Under the pieces are notes generated by a model. It was not told where the DNA came from. It saw only the letters and a program-made list of their open reading frames with translations, and searched no databases. From NCBI GenBank assembly GCA_001898225.1, contig MKTJ01000057.1:155551-219550 (forward strand): 64,000 nucleotides of DNA. Direction: 5' to 3'. Of the stretch, positions 53,066 to 61,157 are shown piece after piece. Origin of the DNA: Chloroflexi bacterium 54-19 (lineage in GTDB: Bacteria > Chloroflexota > Chloroflexia > Chloroheliales > Chloroheliaceae). A program made the position numbers and the translations under genes. Positions within the stretch are counted from its first letter, which is position 1. Each line of letters opens with the position of its first letter.

Positions 53066-54508
53066 CTACCAGGGGCCCTGCCGCAGTGGCAAAGGGTCAA
53101 CCGTTTTAGCCTGGCTATCTGCCAGCAGCCTGAACATTTCAAGTTGAACCCCCAGGTAGGAAGGGTCGTTCCAGAGATTGTTTCTTTCAAGAGGGTCCGT
53201 TTCCAGGTCGTAAAGCTCACCCATGTTTAACCCGTGAAAGTTGACCAGTTTGTAACGGTTGCTCCTTACCATGGTCGCGAAAGGAAGGGGGTCTTTATGC
53301 CAGGGCATCGCATTATAGTATTCCGAATAAACATAATCGCGGGAAGCCTGTCCATCCTCCTGTCCGGTCAGGGTAGGCCAGAGCGAAACACCTTGCATCC
53401 CCTCGTATACCGGCAAACCCACGGCTTCTAGCAGCGTCGGTGCTATGTCTACCAGTTCAACCAGGTTATCGTGGCGGCCACCCTGCCGGATTACACCGGG
53501 CCAGGAGATAACCAGGGGCAGATGAATGGCCGGTTCGTAAAAATAGGGACCTTTAAGATAAATACCGTGGTCGCCCAGCATTTCGCCGTGGTCGGTCATA
53601 AAAATAACCAGGGTATTTTCAAGCTGGCCGGTTTTTTCAAGAAGGGTTATCAAGCGGCCCACCTGCTCATCAATCAAATCGACCATGGCCCAGTAAGCCG
53701 CTTTAATCAGCCGGTGATCCTGCTCATTCATCTGGTCGAAAGGGTACAGACTGGGTTGGTTGTAGGCCCCGCGATGGTCCATTTGTTGAAAGATAGGCTT
53801 ATTGGCTAATTCACCTTCGGCGTAATTTGGTAATGGCAGTTCATCAAGCACCGGCAGATAGCGTTCCAGGTAATCCTGGGGTGGGCTAAAGGGGTGGTGC
53901 GGGTCGTAAACATTTAGCGAGAAGAGCCAGTTTTCCCCGGCCTGGCTGGCTTCTTTGATAAAGTCCAAAGCCCGGTCCACGCACCAGGTGGTCTGGTGAT
54001 ACTCGGCGGGCAGGCTGGTCTGGACAAACTGGGAGCCCCTGTAAGGGGTGCGTTTGAAGGTTAGACCCTGCTCGGCCAGCCAGTTGGTATACTGGTTGGT
54101 CGGCCAATCCGCGTCAGGGTGATGGGACCAGTAAAAGGTTTCGTAGCCGTCATCAATTCTCCGCTCGGTAGCCAGGGAAACTTTAGGGTTACAGGCTGAA
54201 AGATGAAGTTTGCCGGAGAGCCCACACCTGTACCCGGCCTCGGCCAGGAGTTTTGTCACCAGCACTTCGTCTGGTGGGATAGATTGGCCGTTCTGGCGGG
54301 TGCGGGTAGTCCTCGGATAACGACCGGTCAGGAAACTGGCCCGGCTGGGTGTACAGACCGGGCTCTGCCCAAAACAGTTCTCAAAAAGAACACCGCTCTG
54401 GGCCAGCCGGTCAATATTTGGCGTTTTTACGTAAGGATTTCCGTACACTCCCAGTGTATCCAGGCGTTGCTGGTCGGTGCAAATCCACAAAATATTCGGT
54501 CGTTTCAT
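53066..54508 (-). CDS. Sulfatase (type I, formylglycine-dependent)
   Basis: The protein has 480 residues. The sulfatase signature is complete: Asp12 in CTDQQR binds Ca, VCTPSRASFLTGRYP holds Cys52 of the CxPSR motif (converted to formylglycine), and later come DHHRGAYNQPS and FMTDHGEMLGDHG (metal Asp and His) with KGPYFYEPAIHLPLV. It hydrolyses a sulfate ester of an unknown sugar or phenol. No signal peptide is present, so it would be cytoplasmic unless secreted otherwise. The maturation enzyme is not in the window. Its presence supports use of sulfated glycans. Confidence 0.95.
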   Translation of the reverse strand: MKRPNILWICTDQQRLDTLGVYGNPYVKTPNIDRLAQSGVLFENCFGQSPVCTPSRASFLTGRYPRTTRTRQNGQSIPPDEVLVTKLLAEAGYRCGLSGKLHLSACNPKVSLATERRIDDGYETFYWSHHPDADWPTNQYTNWLAEQGLTFKRTPYRGSQFVQTSLPAEYHQTTWCVDRALDFIKEASQAGENWLFSLNVYDPHHPFSPPQDYLERYLPVLDELPLPNYAEGELANKPIFQQMDHRGAYNQPSLYPFDQMNEQDHRLIKAAYWAMVDLIDEQVGRLITLLEKTGQLENTLVIFMTDHGEMLGDHGIYLKGPYFYEPAIHLPLVISWPGVIRQGGRHDNLVELVDIAPTLLEAVGLPVYEGMQGVSLWPTLTGQEDGQASRDYVYSEYYNAMPWHKDPLPFATMVRSNRYKLVNFHGLNMGELYDLETDPLERNNLWNDPSYLGVQLEMFRLLADSQAKTVDPLPLRQGPW

Positions 54509-54913
54509 TCTTTTTATATTTTCCCCAAAACTAACTCTAAATTCTCCCTGGCAAGGGCCCGAAATAACTTCGTAAAAAGGATTTTGAACCCGTAAGGCTA
54601 TCCAGGCATATGAATTTTTGTAACTTTAGCCGGTCCAGAAAGCGCAGATTGAATTTTCAGGTCCACTTAGCTTATTGAGTATAACCGTTTTTCTCGAACC
54701 TTTCAAAGCTCAGCCTGAGGTTTAGCCCCTGGTTTTGATTACTACCTTTGTCCAATCGTTAACCGAGGCTAGATTCATTTATGCCTTTATTTTTACCTTA
54801 AAGTATTAAAATTGGATAAGGAGCGAAAACTTGCGGTTATCCGAATAAAATTCCTTTTAGAAAGGTGGTAACCAAAGTTAAGCTAAACTGTAAGGCAGAA
54901 ACGAGGGGTAACT
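54509..54913. other. Gene-free stretch between the sulfatase and the DUF4386-like gene
   Basis: No gene is supported. It should hold divergent promoters; none is clear by eye. Confidence 0.4.
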
Positions 54914-55636
54914 ATGATTACAGAGAAGAATGCCCCCAGGCTTTTAGGTATAGCCTTTTTGTTTGTGTTTATTGTAAGTTTGGTTAGCGGGATGTTGTTT
55001 AAGGCTGCGGCTGGCACAGATGCTAATATAAATGATATTCTCAATCACATTTCAAATAACTCTGGCCTACTCCAGACAAGCGTCCTGTTTGGCGTTATCA
55101 ACAGCAGTGGAATTGTGGTACTAGCGCTGCTTTTATATACTGTCTTAAACAAACAAAACAAAGTTTTAGCTCTTTTTGCCCTGGGATGGTGGCTGGCAGA
55201 AGCCTTTATCTATGCCGCAAGTACCATAGCAGCCTTTAGCCTGTTACCTTTAAGCCAGGATTATGTCCAGGCCGGGATACCCCAGAATTCTTTTTATCAA
55301 ACCCTGGGTGAGTTTCTTTACAACGGATTTTACACTTTTGGAAGCGGCACAATTCACATGTGGTTCTACTGCATCGGTGGAATTGCATGGTATTCTTTAT
55401 TTTACCAGTCCAGGTATATACCGCGGGTAATATCACTGTGGGGCCTTATCGTGGTGCTGGTGGGATTGATTGGAATTGTGTTTGAATTCTTTGGGTTTGA
55501 AGTACCGATTTATGTTTATCTTCCAATTGCCCCGTTTGAAATTACCCTTGGGTTATGGTTATTGATTAAGGGCATTAAGGATAAACCAGAAACATTTCAA
55601 ATTACTAAGCACTTAAACGTGAAATTATCGAATTAG
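54914..55636 (+). CDS. DUF4386-like membrane protein
   Basis: The protein has 240 residues, with GAGGGG before ATG. Six hydrophobic segments (LLGIAFLFVFIVSLVSGMLF, SVLFGVINSSGIVVLALLLY, VLALFALGWWLAEAFIYAAS, LYNGFYTFGSGTIHMWFYCIGG, ISLWGLIVVLVGLIGIVFEFFG, LPIAPFEITLGLWLLIKG) match the DUF4386 plan, with the APFEITLGLWLLIKG ending typical of it. Function unknown. It is the second member of this family in the window and has no LuxR partner beside it. Confidence 0.85.
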   Translation: MITEKNAPRLLGIAFLFVFIVSLVSGMLFKAAAGTDANINDILNHISNNSGLLQTSVLFGVINSSGIVVLALLLYTVLNKQNKVLALFALGWWLAEAFIYAASTIAAFSLLPLSQDYVQAGIPQNSFYQTLGEFLYNGFYTFGSGTIHMWFYCIGGIAWYSLFYQSRYIPRVISLWGLIVVLVGLIGIVFEFFGFEVPIYVYLPIAPFEITLGLWLLIKGIKDKPETFQITKHLNVKLSN

Positions 55637-55987
55637 TAGCCTGACATAGGCTCAAAAATATCCTGTCCGGGGTTTGGCAGTCCCCATTAATTACTTGCTC
55701 GAAGGTATCCTGACACGACCTTGCCAATCTACTTTTTATTACCTCAATTTTGGCGTCGTAATAAAAGGCGAAACCACCTTGCCCACCAGGTATTAACAGG
55801 CAATCTCTAGAACCTGCCCATATAATTTTGCATCCTACAAGTGGTAAAAATAAACACCTGTTATAAAGTTGAGTAAAGAAATTTGAAACTATTTTCGGAC
55901 TTTCCGCGTCATTCAAGAAACCGGGGAGATTACCGGGTTGGTTGAGTTAAGGTAACCATATAAATTGTTCGCCGGTCGGTTAATATC
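55637..55987. other. Gene-free stretch upstream of the ECF sigma gene
   Basis: No gene is supported. It should carry the sigma-factor promoter; I see no repeated or inverted motif. Confidence 0.4.
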
Positions 55988-56596
55988 ATGGCAATGTTTA
56001 GAGAAGACCAAAAACAGGATATTCCCCCTCCGCCAACCGGTGAAATTGAACTGGTCCAGTCCGCCTCAAAAGGCGAGTTCGAGTCGTTTGAAAAACTTGT
56101 CGAAATCTACCTGGATGGGCTCTGGCGATATGCCCTGCGCATCCTGGGTAACGAAGAAGACGCTAAAGACGCGGTCCAGCAGACCCTAATCCAGGCCCAT
56201 CAATCAATTGCTGGTTTGCGACAACCTGAAAAGTTCCGCTCCTGGCTTTTTAAAATTAACCGCAATAAGTGTTTTGATATTTTAAGGAAAACAGGGGATA
56301 GGTCTGGCTCAGAAATAAGCCTGACCCAGGAGATGGATGCCGGTAGTTTAACCGACCTGACCAGTCACGCTCCTTTGCCGGGCGAAATCATTGAACGCCA
56401 GGAGACCCGCCAGGTAATCCGCCAGGGGATAAATGCTTTGCCGTCCAAACAGCGCCAGGTGGCGGCTATGCGCTATGCCACCGACCTGACTTTTCAAGAG
56501 ATTGGAGAAGTGCTTGGCCTTAACGAAAATACGGTTAAAACCTTATTCCAACGGGCCAAAGCGGGGTTGCGGTTTTATTTGCGCAGACATCTTTAA
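55988..56596 (+). CDS. ECF sigma factor (RpoE-like)
   Basis: The protein has 202 residues. Region 2 (about 30-95: FEKLVEIYLDGLWRYALRILGNEEDAKDAVQ, seen as YLDGLWRYALRILGNEEDAK) and region 4 (about 140-200: GINALPSKQRQVAAMRYATDLTFQEIGEVLG, seen as LTFQEIGEVLGLNENTVKT) are intact. The sequence starts at ATG 55988, with a second ATG six bases on. The next gene, 80 bp downstream, encodes a membrane protein and may be its partner. Confidence 0.94.
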   Translation: MAMFREDQKQDIPPPPTGEIELVQSASKGEFESFEKLVEIYLDGLWRYALRILGNEEDAKDAVQQTLIQAHQSIAGLRQPEKFRSWLFKINRNKCFDILRKTGDRSGSEISLTQEMDAGSLTDLTSHAPLPGEIIERQETRQVIRQGINALPSKQRQVAAMRYATDLTFQEIGEVLGLNENTVKTLFQRAKAGLRFYLRRHL

Positions 56597-56676
56597 AGCC
56601 CAGGTTTGCTGTCTGGATAAACCCGGTCACTCTATATACTTGAAAAATAAGTATTAAAATTATTCAGGATAATCTA

Positions 56677-57504
56677 ATGAAACCAGGTAAAACTTTCGGC
56701 CCTGAAACCCCGTCGAATGAGGATGATATTGAACAAATTTTTGAACTCAGCCGCTCTGAAGAAAAAGCTAATTGGGCCGACTTCAGACCGACCCTTGACA
56801 GGTTACGCCTTAATTCCGGGCAAACCTCACTACACCGGAGGGCAAAATTCTTTAGCTTGCCGCGCCTGGTAATGGCCGGAATGGCCGCCGTAATTGTGGT
56901 TCTGGCGCTTGGGCTGGTAACCATCACACTGCTTACCCCCAAAGAGGTGACCCCCACTCCTGTCGCGAATCAGCCCGTCCCACCTGCCAGTACCACTACA
57001 CCCTTGCCCGCCAATGTGATTACCTTACCCCCTACCATCTCGACCGCCCAGGCCCCGGTAACCGCAAATGGTCCGGTCAGTCAGGCTACTAACCCGACCC
57101 TAACTCCCGACGGCTCGACCAATCCCACCCAAGCTGCCGCCGTCCCGACGAAACTGGCGATTCAAACCCCAATTGGAGCGGTTGCGAATACGCCGGTATC
57201 CAGCACCGGTTCACCTGTGACGATTTTTGGCACCTTATTATCCTTAAGCGGAAACGGCAATAATACGGTCCTGAATGTCAGGACTACCGAGGGGGTGGTG
57301 GTGGTCAAAGTAACCAGCGCCACCAGTTTTGACAATCCTGATGCGGCTAAAGGTAGCGATTTGTCTTCCCTGGTGGCAGGCACGACCCTTTCCGCCACCG
57401 GCACCTTTAATGCCCAGGGCCAACTTGAAGCAACCACCCTGACCCTTAATCCCCAGGATAGGCCACCCCTGGTTACGCCCGGTTTCCCGGATGATACCAA
57501 GTAA
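56677..57504 (+). CDS. Membrane protein with DUF5666-like exported domain, candidate sigma-factor partner
   Basis: The protein has 275 residues. A cytoplasmic part of about 65 residues (EDDIEQIFELSRSEEKANWADF) precedes one membrane helix at about 66-88 (LVMAGMAAVIVVLALGLVTITLL). A long Thr/Pro/Val-rich stretch (about 90-165) follows. The C-terminal 90 residues (VTIFGTLLSLSGNGNNTVLNVRT, seen as TIFGTLLSLSGNGNNTVLNV; LVAGTTLSATGTFNAQGQLEATTLTL) resemble DUF5666. The place next to an ECF sigma gene suggests an anti-sigma role, but the N-terminus has no zinc motif. Confidence 0.72.
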   Translation: MKPGKTFGPETPSNEDDIEQIFELSRSEEKANWADFRPTLDRLRLNSGQTSLHRRAKFFSLPRLVMAGMAAVIVVLALGLVTITLLTPKEVTPTPVANQPVPPASTTTPLPANVITLPPTISTAQAPVTANGPVSQATNPTLTPDGSTNPTQAAAVPTKLAIQTPIGAVANTPVSSTGSPVTIFGTLLSLSGNGNNTVLNVRTTEGVVVVKVTSATSFDNPDAAKGSDLSSLVAGTTLSATGTFNAQGQLEATTLTLNPQDRPPLVTPGFPDDTK

Positions 57505-57509
57505 CAAAC

Positions 57510-57546
57510 AAAACCCCTGCCAGGAAATTTCCTTAACAGGGGTTTT
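57510..57546. terminator. Bidirectional terminator between the sigma-partner and subtilase genes
   Basis: AAAACCCCTG and CAGGGGTTTT form a perfect 10-bp stem around a 17-base loop. Both convergent genes end within 50 bases of it. T-runs are present in the plus direction and A-runs for the minus. Confidence 0.85.
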
Positions 57547-57592
57547 GATTTTGGAAGCCGAACTAACCGCCCGGCCTCTTTTTAACCGGTAA

Positions 57593-60500
57593 TTATGGCT
57601 TCACTACATCTGCTTCACGCCCTGGGGCACCGTCCCGGTACATCAGGAGCAAGCCGGAAGCGTCACCGTTAGCGGCTCCATTGTCCACGAACTGGACCTG
57701 GGTCCCACCAACCGGGACTGCCATTGATAGACCGTCCGCGCTTAAAGTCCCGGCGTTTGTCCAGGGTAACGCTTTTAAGACAAAGCGGGGCGACCCCACT
57801 TTGACTTTAGTGAACCCGGACGCAGGTAGAGAATCTTTGGTTTCACCCGTGAAGTAGAGGTCCACGGCCTCGACCCTGACCCCGATGGTTTTGCCATTGG
57901 TGATACCGAGGGCTGATTTCGGTACGGTCAAAATCATGTTGGCCGAATTGTAAGTGACATCGGCGTAGAAATAGGCAGTACCGGCCCCGGTTGTCAGGTT
58001 AATGATACCGGCAAGGACGCGCCCATCACTGCCAAAAGAGCCACCACCGCCCGTGAAATAGCCCTGTTCGCGGTTGAACACGACATAATCGGCTACACCA
58101 TCGTTATTTGAGTCGACGTAAAAGTCGAATTCTGCTGGTGTGACCGGTGTGGCGCGCTCGCCGTAGGTAGTCGCCGCGAATTGTAGATAAGCCCCTACAT
58201 CCTGGACCCCAAAAGCCTTGAGGTCAATCTTGACATCATTGCTGCCGGGGCCGGGGGCCGGGGTGGATTGCTGGCCGTTTTGGCCCAGCAACTGGAAAAC
58301 ATCTACATTACCAACAGTCGGACCGCCCAGGTCATTAGCCATTTGTAAGGTCGTAATAGGGCCATTGTAGTTACCCTTTTTGAGACCCCGAACCGAAGTA
58401 TCGGCTACCCGGTGTGGGAACACCTGCCAGGGCAGGGTCACACTATTGTCCGCGCCGCCATCGAGCAGGATGTATCCGTCATATTCCAGTTCGTCAATGG
58501 TCGTACCATCGTTACCGTTTAGACCTGCGTCCAGGTTCCAGGGTCGCAGTTTAGGGCCGTTAATCATCATCTGAACGGTAATGTCCTGGGTCTGGCCGGG
58601 GTTAAGCCAGAACTGGGACGGACCCTGGAAACTTACGGCCCCGGTGGCGGCGTCTGCCGGGTCGCGGAATTTAGGCGTGTACTTGTATAGGCGCCCGGTT
58701 TTTGTCAGGTTCGTAACCTTGACCGTCTTTTTAAAGACTTTGACATTATTGTTAATGGCCTGGTAGCCAAACGAAAGGCTGCCGGTGCCATAGGTCACGT
58801 TACCTTTACTGGTCCGCCCGGTTTCCACTGCATAAGCTAACAGCCCGTTCTTGACCGCCTGGTTTACGCGGACTTCGCCGCCGCCAATCCGGGTGATAGG
58901 AGCGGGCTCCATACTGCCATCATAGTTAAGGCTTTCGACGTTGGTATCGGCGGTGTTCATCAGGAGTGATTTAATCTGGTAGGCGTTGAAATTCGGGTAT
59001 TTCTGCTTGAGCAGGATAGCCGAACCTGCCACGACCGGGGCCGCGCCGGAAGTGCCACCAAAGGCCGAGGTGCCGGTGCCGCTACCTACATTAGCCGAAA
59101 CCGACGCGCCAGGAGCGCCAATGTCAGGCTTGATGTAGTTATTGCTCAAGAACGGTCCTCGCGCCGAAGTGCTGACGATAGTCCCGGCAATCGAAACGCC
59201 CGCTTTATCAATCGAAACGGTCTGGCCCACTTTGGACCGCAGCGTCAGGCCATCTTCGTAACCAATTGAGAAGCTAACCGCTGTAATCGGAGTGGGTGTG
59301 GTCGGGTCGTAAGAAAATGGGTAAGGACCGGCGGCAGCGGCGTTATTGGCAATCAAAACCGCGACTGCCCCACCCACGCTGGCGTTATAAGCCTTGATAC
59401 TGGCCGAACAGGTACCGCGATCAACCAGGGCTACCTTCCCTTCCAGGCTGCCGGCGGCAGGGGCAGTACAAAGGAGTTTGTTCGTTCCAACACCATACTG
59501 CAAGGGCGCGCTGATACTGGTGTTAAAAGGCGGGGACCAGGATAACAGGATAACGTTTGTAATGGTCCCCCCAGGATAAGTGATAGGGAAAAGTTTATCG
59601 GAAGGAACGGCAGTCTGCGCCACGCTGATGGCACCAAAAGCAGTCGAAGAACTGCTGACCACATATGGCTTATTGCCGTCATTACCTGCGGAAACCACTG
59701 CCACTATACCGGAAGCGACAATATTATTGATAGCGTCACTGAGGTCATCTTCTTCCTGGCCGTAGGAAGCGCCGATGGAGAGGTTCATCACGCTGACCCC
59801 GGCTTTCGCGGCAAAGTCAACCCCTTCAAGGAGGGCCGTACCGCTACAGGAGGTTGCTACCGCGCTACAAACCTTGATAGAAATAACTTTCGCGTCCGGC
59901 GCGACCCCGCTGCTGCCCGCGATGATGTCGGCCACGTGGGTGCCATGACCTTCGGCGTCAATCGGGTTCGGGTCGGGCTGTAGACCGGTGTTCGGCCAAT
60001 TTTCACCAACAAAGTCGTAGCCTCCAATAACTTTCGGGGCGGAAGAGCCAAAATAATTGGCGCAGGCTCCACTGGGAGCTACATTTCTCTGGGCGTAGCA
60101 GGTATTGTAGAAATCTACGGTGCCGGGACCGCCCAGCGAAGCGTGGGTAAAGTCGATGCCGGAGTCGAGGACTGCCACCTTCATCCCCTGGCCCCGCAGG
60201 TTATAGGGGGCATTTTGGGCCTGGGTGGCTCCAATCTGATTCAAAACATCTGAGTCCATCAGGGTATAGGTCTGGACCTTGTTAATGGACTTAACGTTGA
60301 GTTCCTGGGCCATTGCCGGAACTTTTGAGGCATCCACGCTAAAAATAACCGCGTTTAAGGCCGTATCCAACTGGGCCAACACCGTGGCATTGTATTTTGC
60401 CGCAGCCTTAATTATGCCGGTCTGCTCGTTGTCAATGATGTTTTTCTGGGCTGCCTTGCTCCCGGTAAAAGTAGCCAGAGGTTCGCTATTAAGCTGGACC

Positions 60501-60709
60501 ACTACTTCGGTGGGGCCACTGGAAGCCAGCACACCTTTCCCCACTTTTGGAGTACCGCTTAAACCTGCCGCGTCCCCCACTCCCAACCTGCTGAGCGAGC
60601 TACCGGCTGCCGAGACCGTATCAAAACTGAGCGAGGTTGCCAGGAGGGAAAACATAAGCATTAATATGCTCAATACCCCCAGGTTTCGTATCTTGTTAAC
60701 CCTTCGCAA
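57593..60709 (-). CDS. Secreted subtilisin-like S8 protease, Vpr-like with PA domain
   Basis: The protein has 1038 residues from TTG 60709, which has AAGGAG at seven bases; a longer frame upstream has none. The signal peptide is LGVLSILMLMFSLLATSLSF. An inhibitor_I9-like propeptide follows (VVQLNSEPLATF). The catalytic triad is clear: Asp in VAVLDSGIDFTHA (about 180), His in EGHGTHVADI (about 258) and Ser in FGGTSGAAPVVAG (about 553). A PA-like insertion lies between His and Ser (KVALVDRGTCSASIKAYNASVGGAVAVLI, shown as VDRGTCSASIKAYNASVG). The C-terminal 450 residues are beta domains of unknown role. It is extracellular and probably nutritional. No anchor is seen. Confidence 0.94.
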   Translation of the reverse strand: MRRVNKIRNLGVLSILMLMFSLLATSLSFDTVSAAGSSLSRLGVGDAAGLSGTPKVGKGVLASSGPTEVVVQLNSEPLATFTGSKAAQKNIIDNEQTGIIKAAAKYNATVLAQLDTALNAVIFSVDASKVPAMAQELNVKSINKVQTYTLMDSDVLNQIGATQAQNAPYNLRGQGMKVAVLDSGIDFTHASLGGPGTVDFYNTCYAQRNVAPSGACANYFGSSAPKVIGGYDFVGENWPNTGLQPDPNPIDAEGHGTHVADIIAGSSGVAPDAKVISIKVCSAVATSCSGTALLEGVDFAAKAGVSVMNLSIGASYGQEEDDLSDAINNIVASGIVAVVSAGNDGNKPYVVSSSSTAFGAISVAQTAVPSDKLFPITYPGGTITNVILLSWSPPFNTSISAPLQYGVGTNKLLCTAPAAGSLEGKVALVDRGTCSASIKAYNASVGGAVAVLIANNAAAAGPYPFSYDPTTPTPITAVSFSIGYEDGLTLRSKVGQTVSIDKAGVSIAGTIVSTSARGPFLSNNYIKPDIGAPGASVSANVGSGTGTSAFGGTSGAAPVVAGSAILLKQKYPNFNAYQIKSLLMNTADTNVESLNYDGSMEPAPITRIGGGEVRVNQAVKNGLLAYAVETGRTSKGNVTYGTGSLSFGYQAINNNVKVFKKTVKVTNLTKTGRLYKYTPKFRDPADAATGAVSFQGPSQFWLNPGQTQDITVQMMINGPKLRPWNLDAGLNGNDGTTIDELEYDGYILLDGGADNSVTLPWQVFPHRVADTSVRGLKKGNYNGPITTLQMANDLGGPTVGNVDVFQLLGQNGQQSTPAPGPGSNDVKIDLKAFGVQDVGAYLQFAATTYGERATPVTPAEFDFYVDSNNDGVADYVVFNREQGYFTGGGGSFGSDGRVLAGIINLTTGAGTAYFYADVTYNSANMILTVPKSALGITNGKTIGVRVEAVDLYFTGETKDSLPASGFTKVKVGSPRFVLKALPWTNAGTLSADGLSMAVPVGGTQVQFVDNGAANGDASGLLLMYRDGAPGREADVVKP

Positions 60710-61157
60710 AACTTTTCTCCTTATCAATAGAATCCGGTGGGCGTATTTTTTGTAATAAAAAGTAGCCAACCTGGAACAAGGCTGCTAAGCAATTTGGGTA
60801 GATTTATACCTTGAAGAAACTTGCACACCCCTAATTTTGGAAGGTAGTTAATTTGATATAGATTTTTAACCCTTAAAATAAAGCCGAAATTAAGGTTCTA
60901 TATCGCCGAAAAATTGATGCTTAGAACAAAGTAGAGGTATTTCCAGAACGGAATTATTGTGTACCTATCCAACCATTTGATTTTTATTAGGGATTTGGAC
61001 CTATTGTATCAAATTCTATTACCCTGTCAATAATTAAAAGATTGTGCCAACCCCAGGTCACTTTTTTATTAAATTTTCCAATTGAATCAGGTTAACTCTT
61101 TTCAGCGTTCTCGGAGTAATATTGGGTATTAGAAGGGTTGTGGCAGGGCAGGGCCTT
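60710..61157. other. Gene-free stretch between the subtilase and P-type ATPase genes
   Basis: No gene is supported. It is AT-rich. It should hold the subtilase promoter on the minus strand and the end of the ATPase transcript. Confidence 0.4.

Noticed and set aside
55605..55916. 103-residue minus-strand frame
   Set aside because: It overlaps the DUF4386 gene end, has no RBS and no recognisable sequence.
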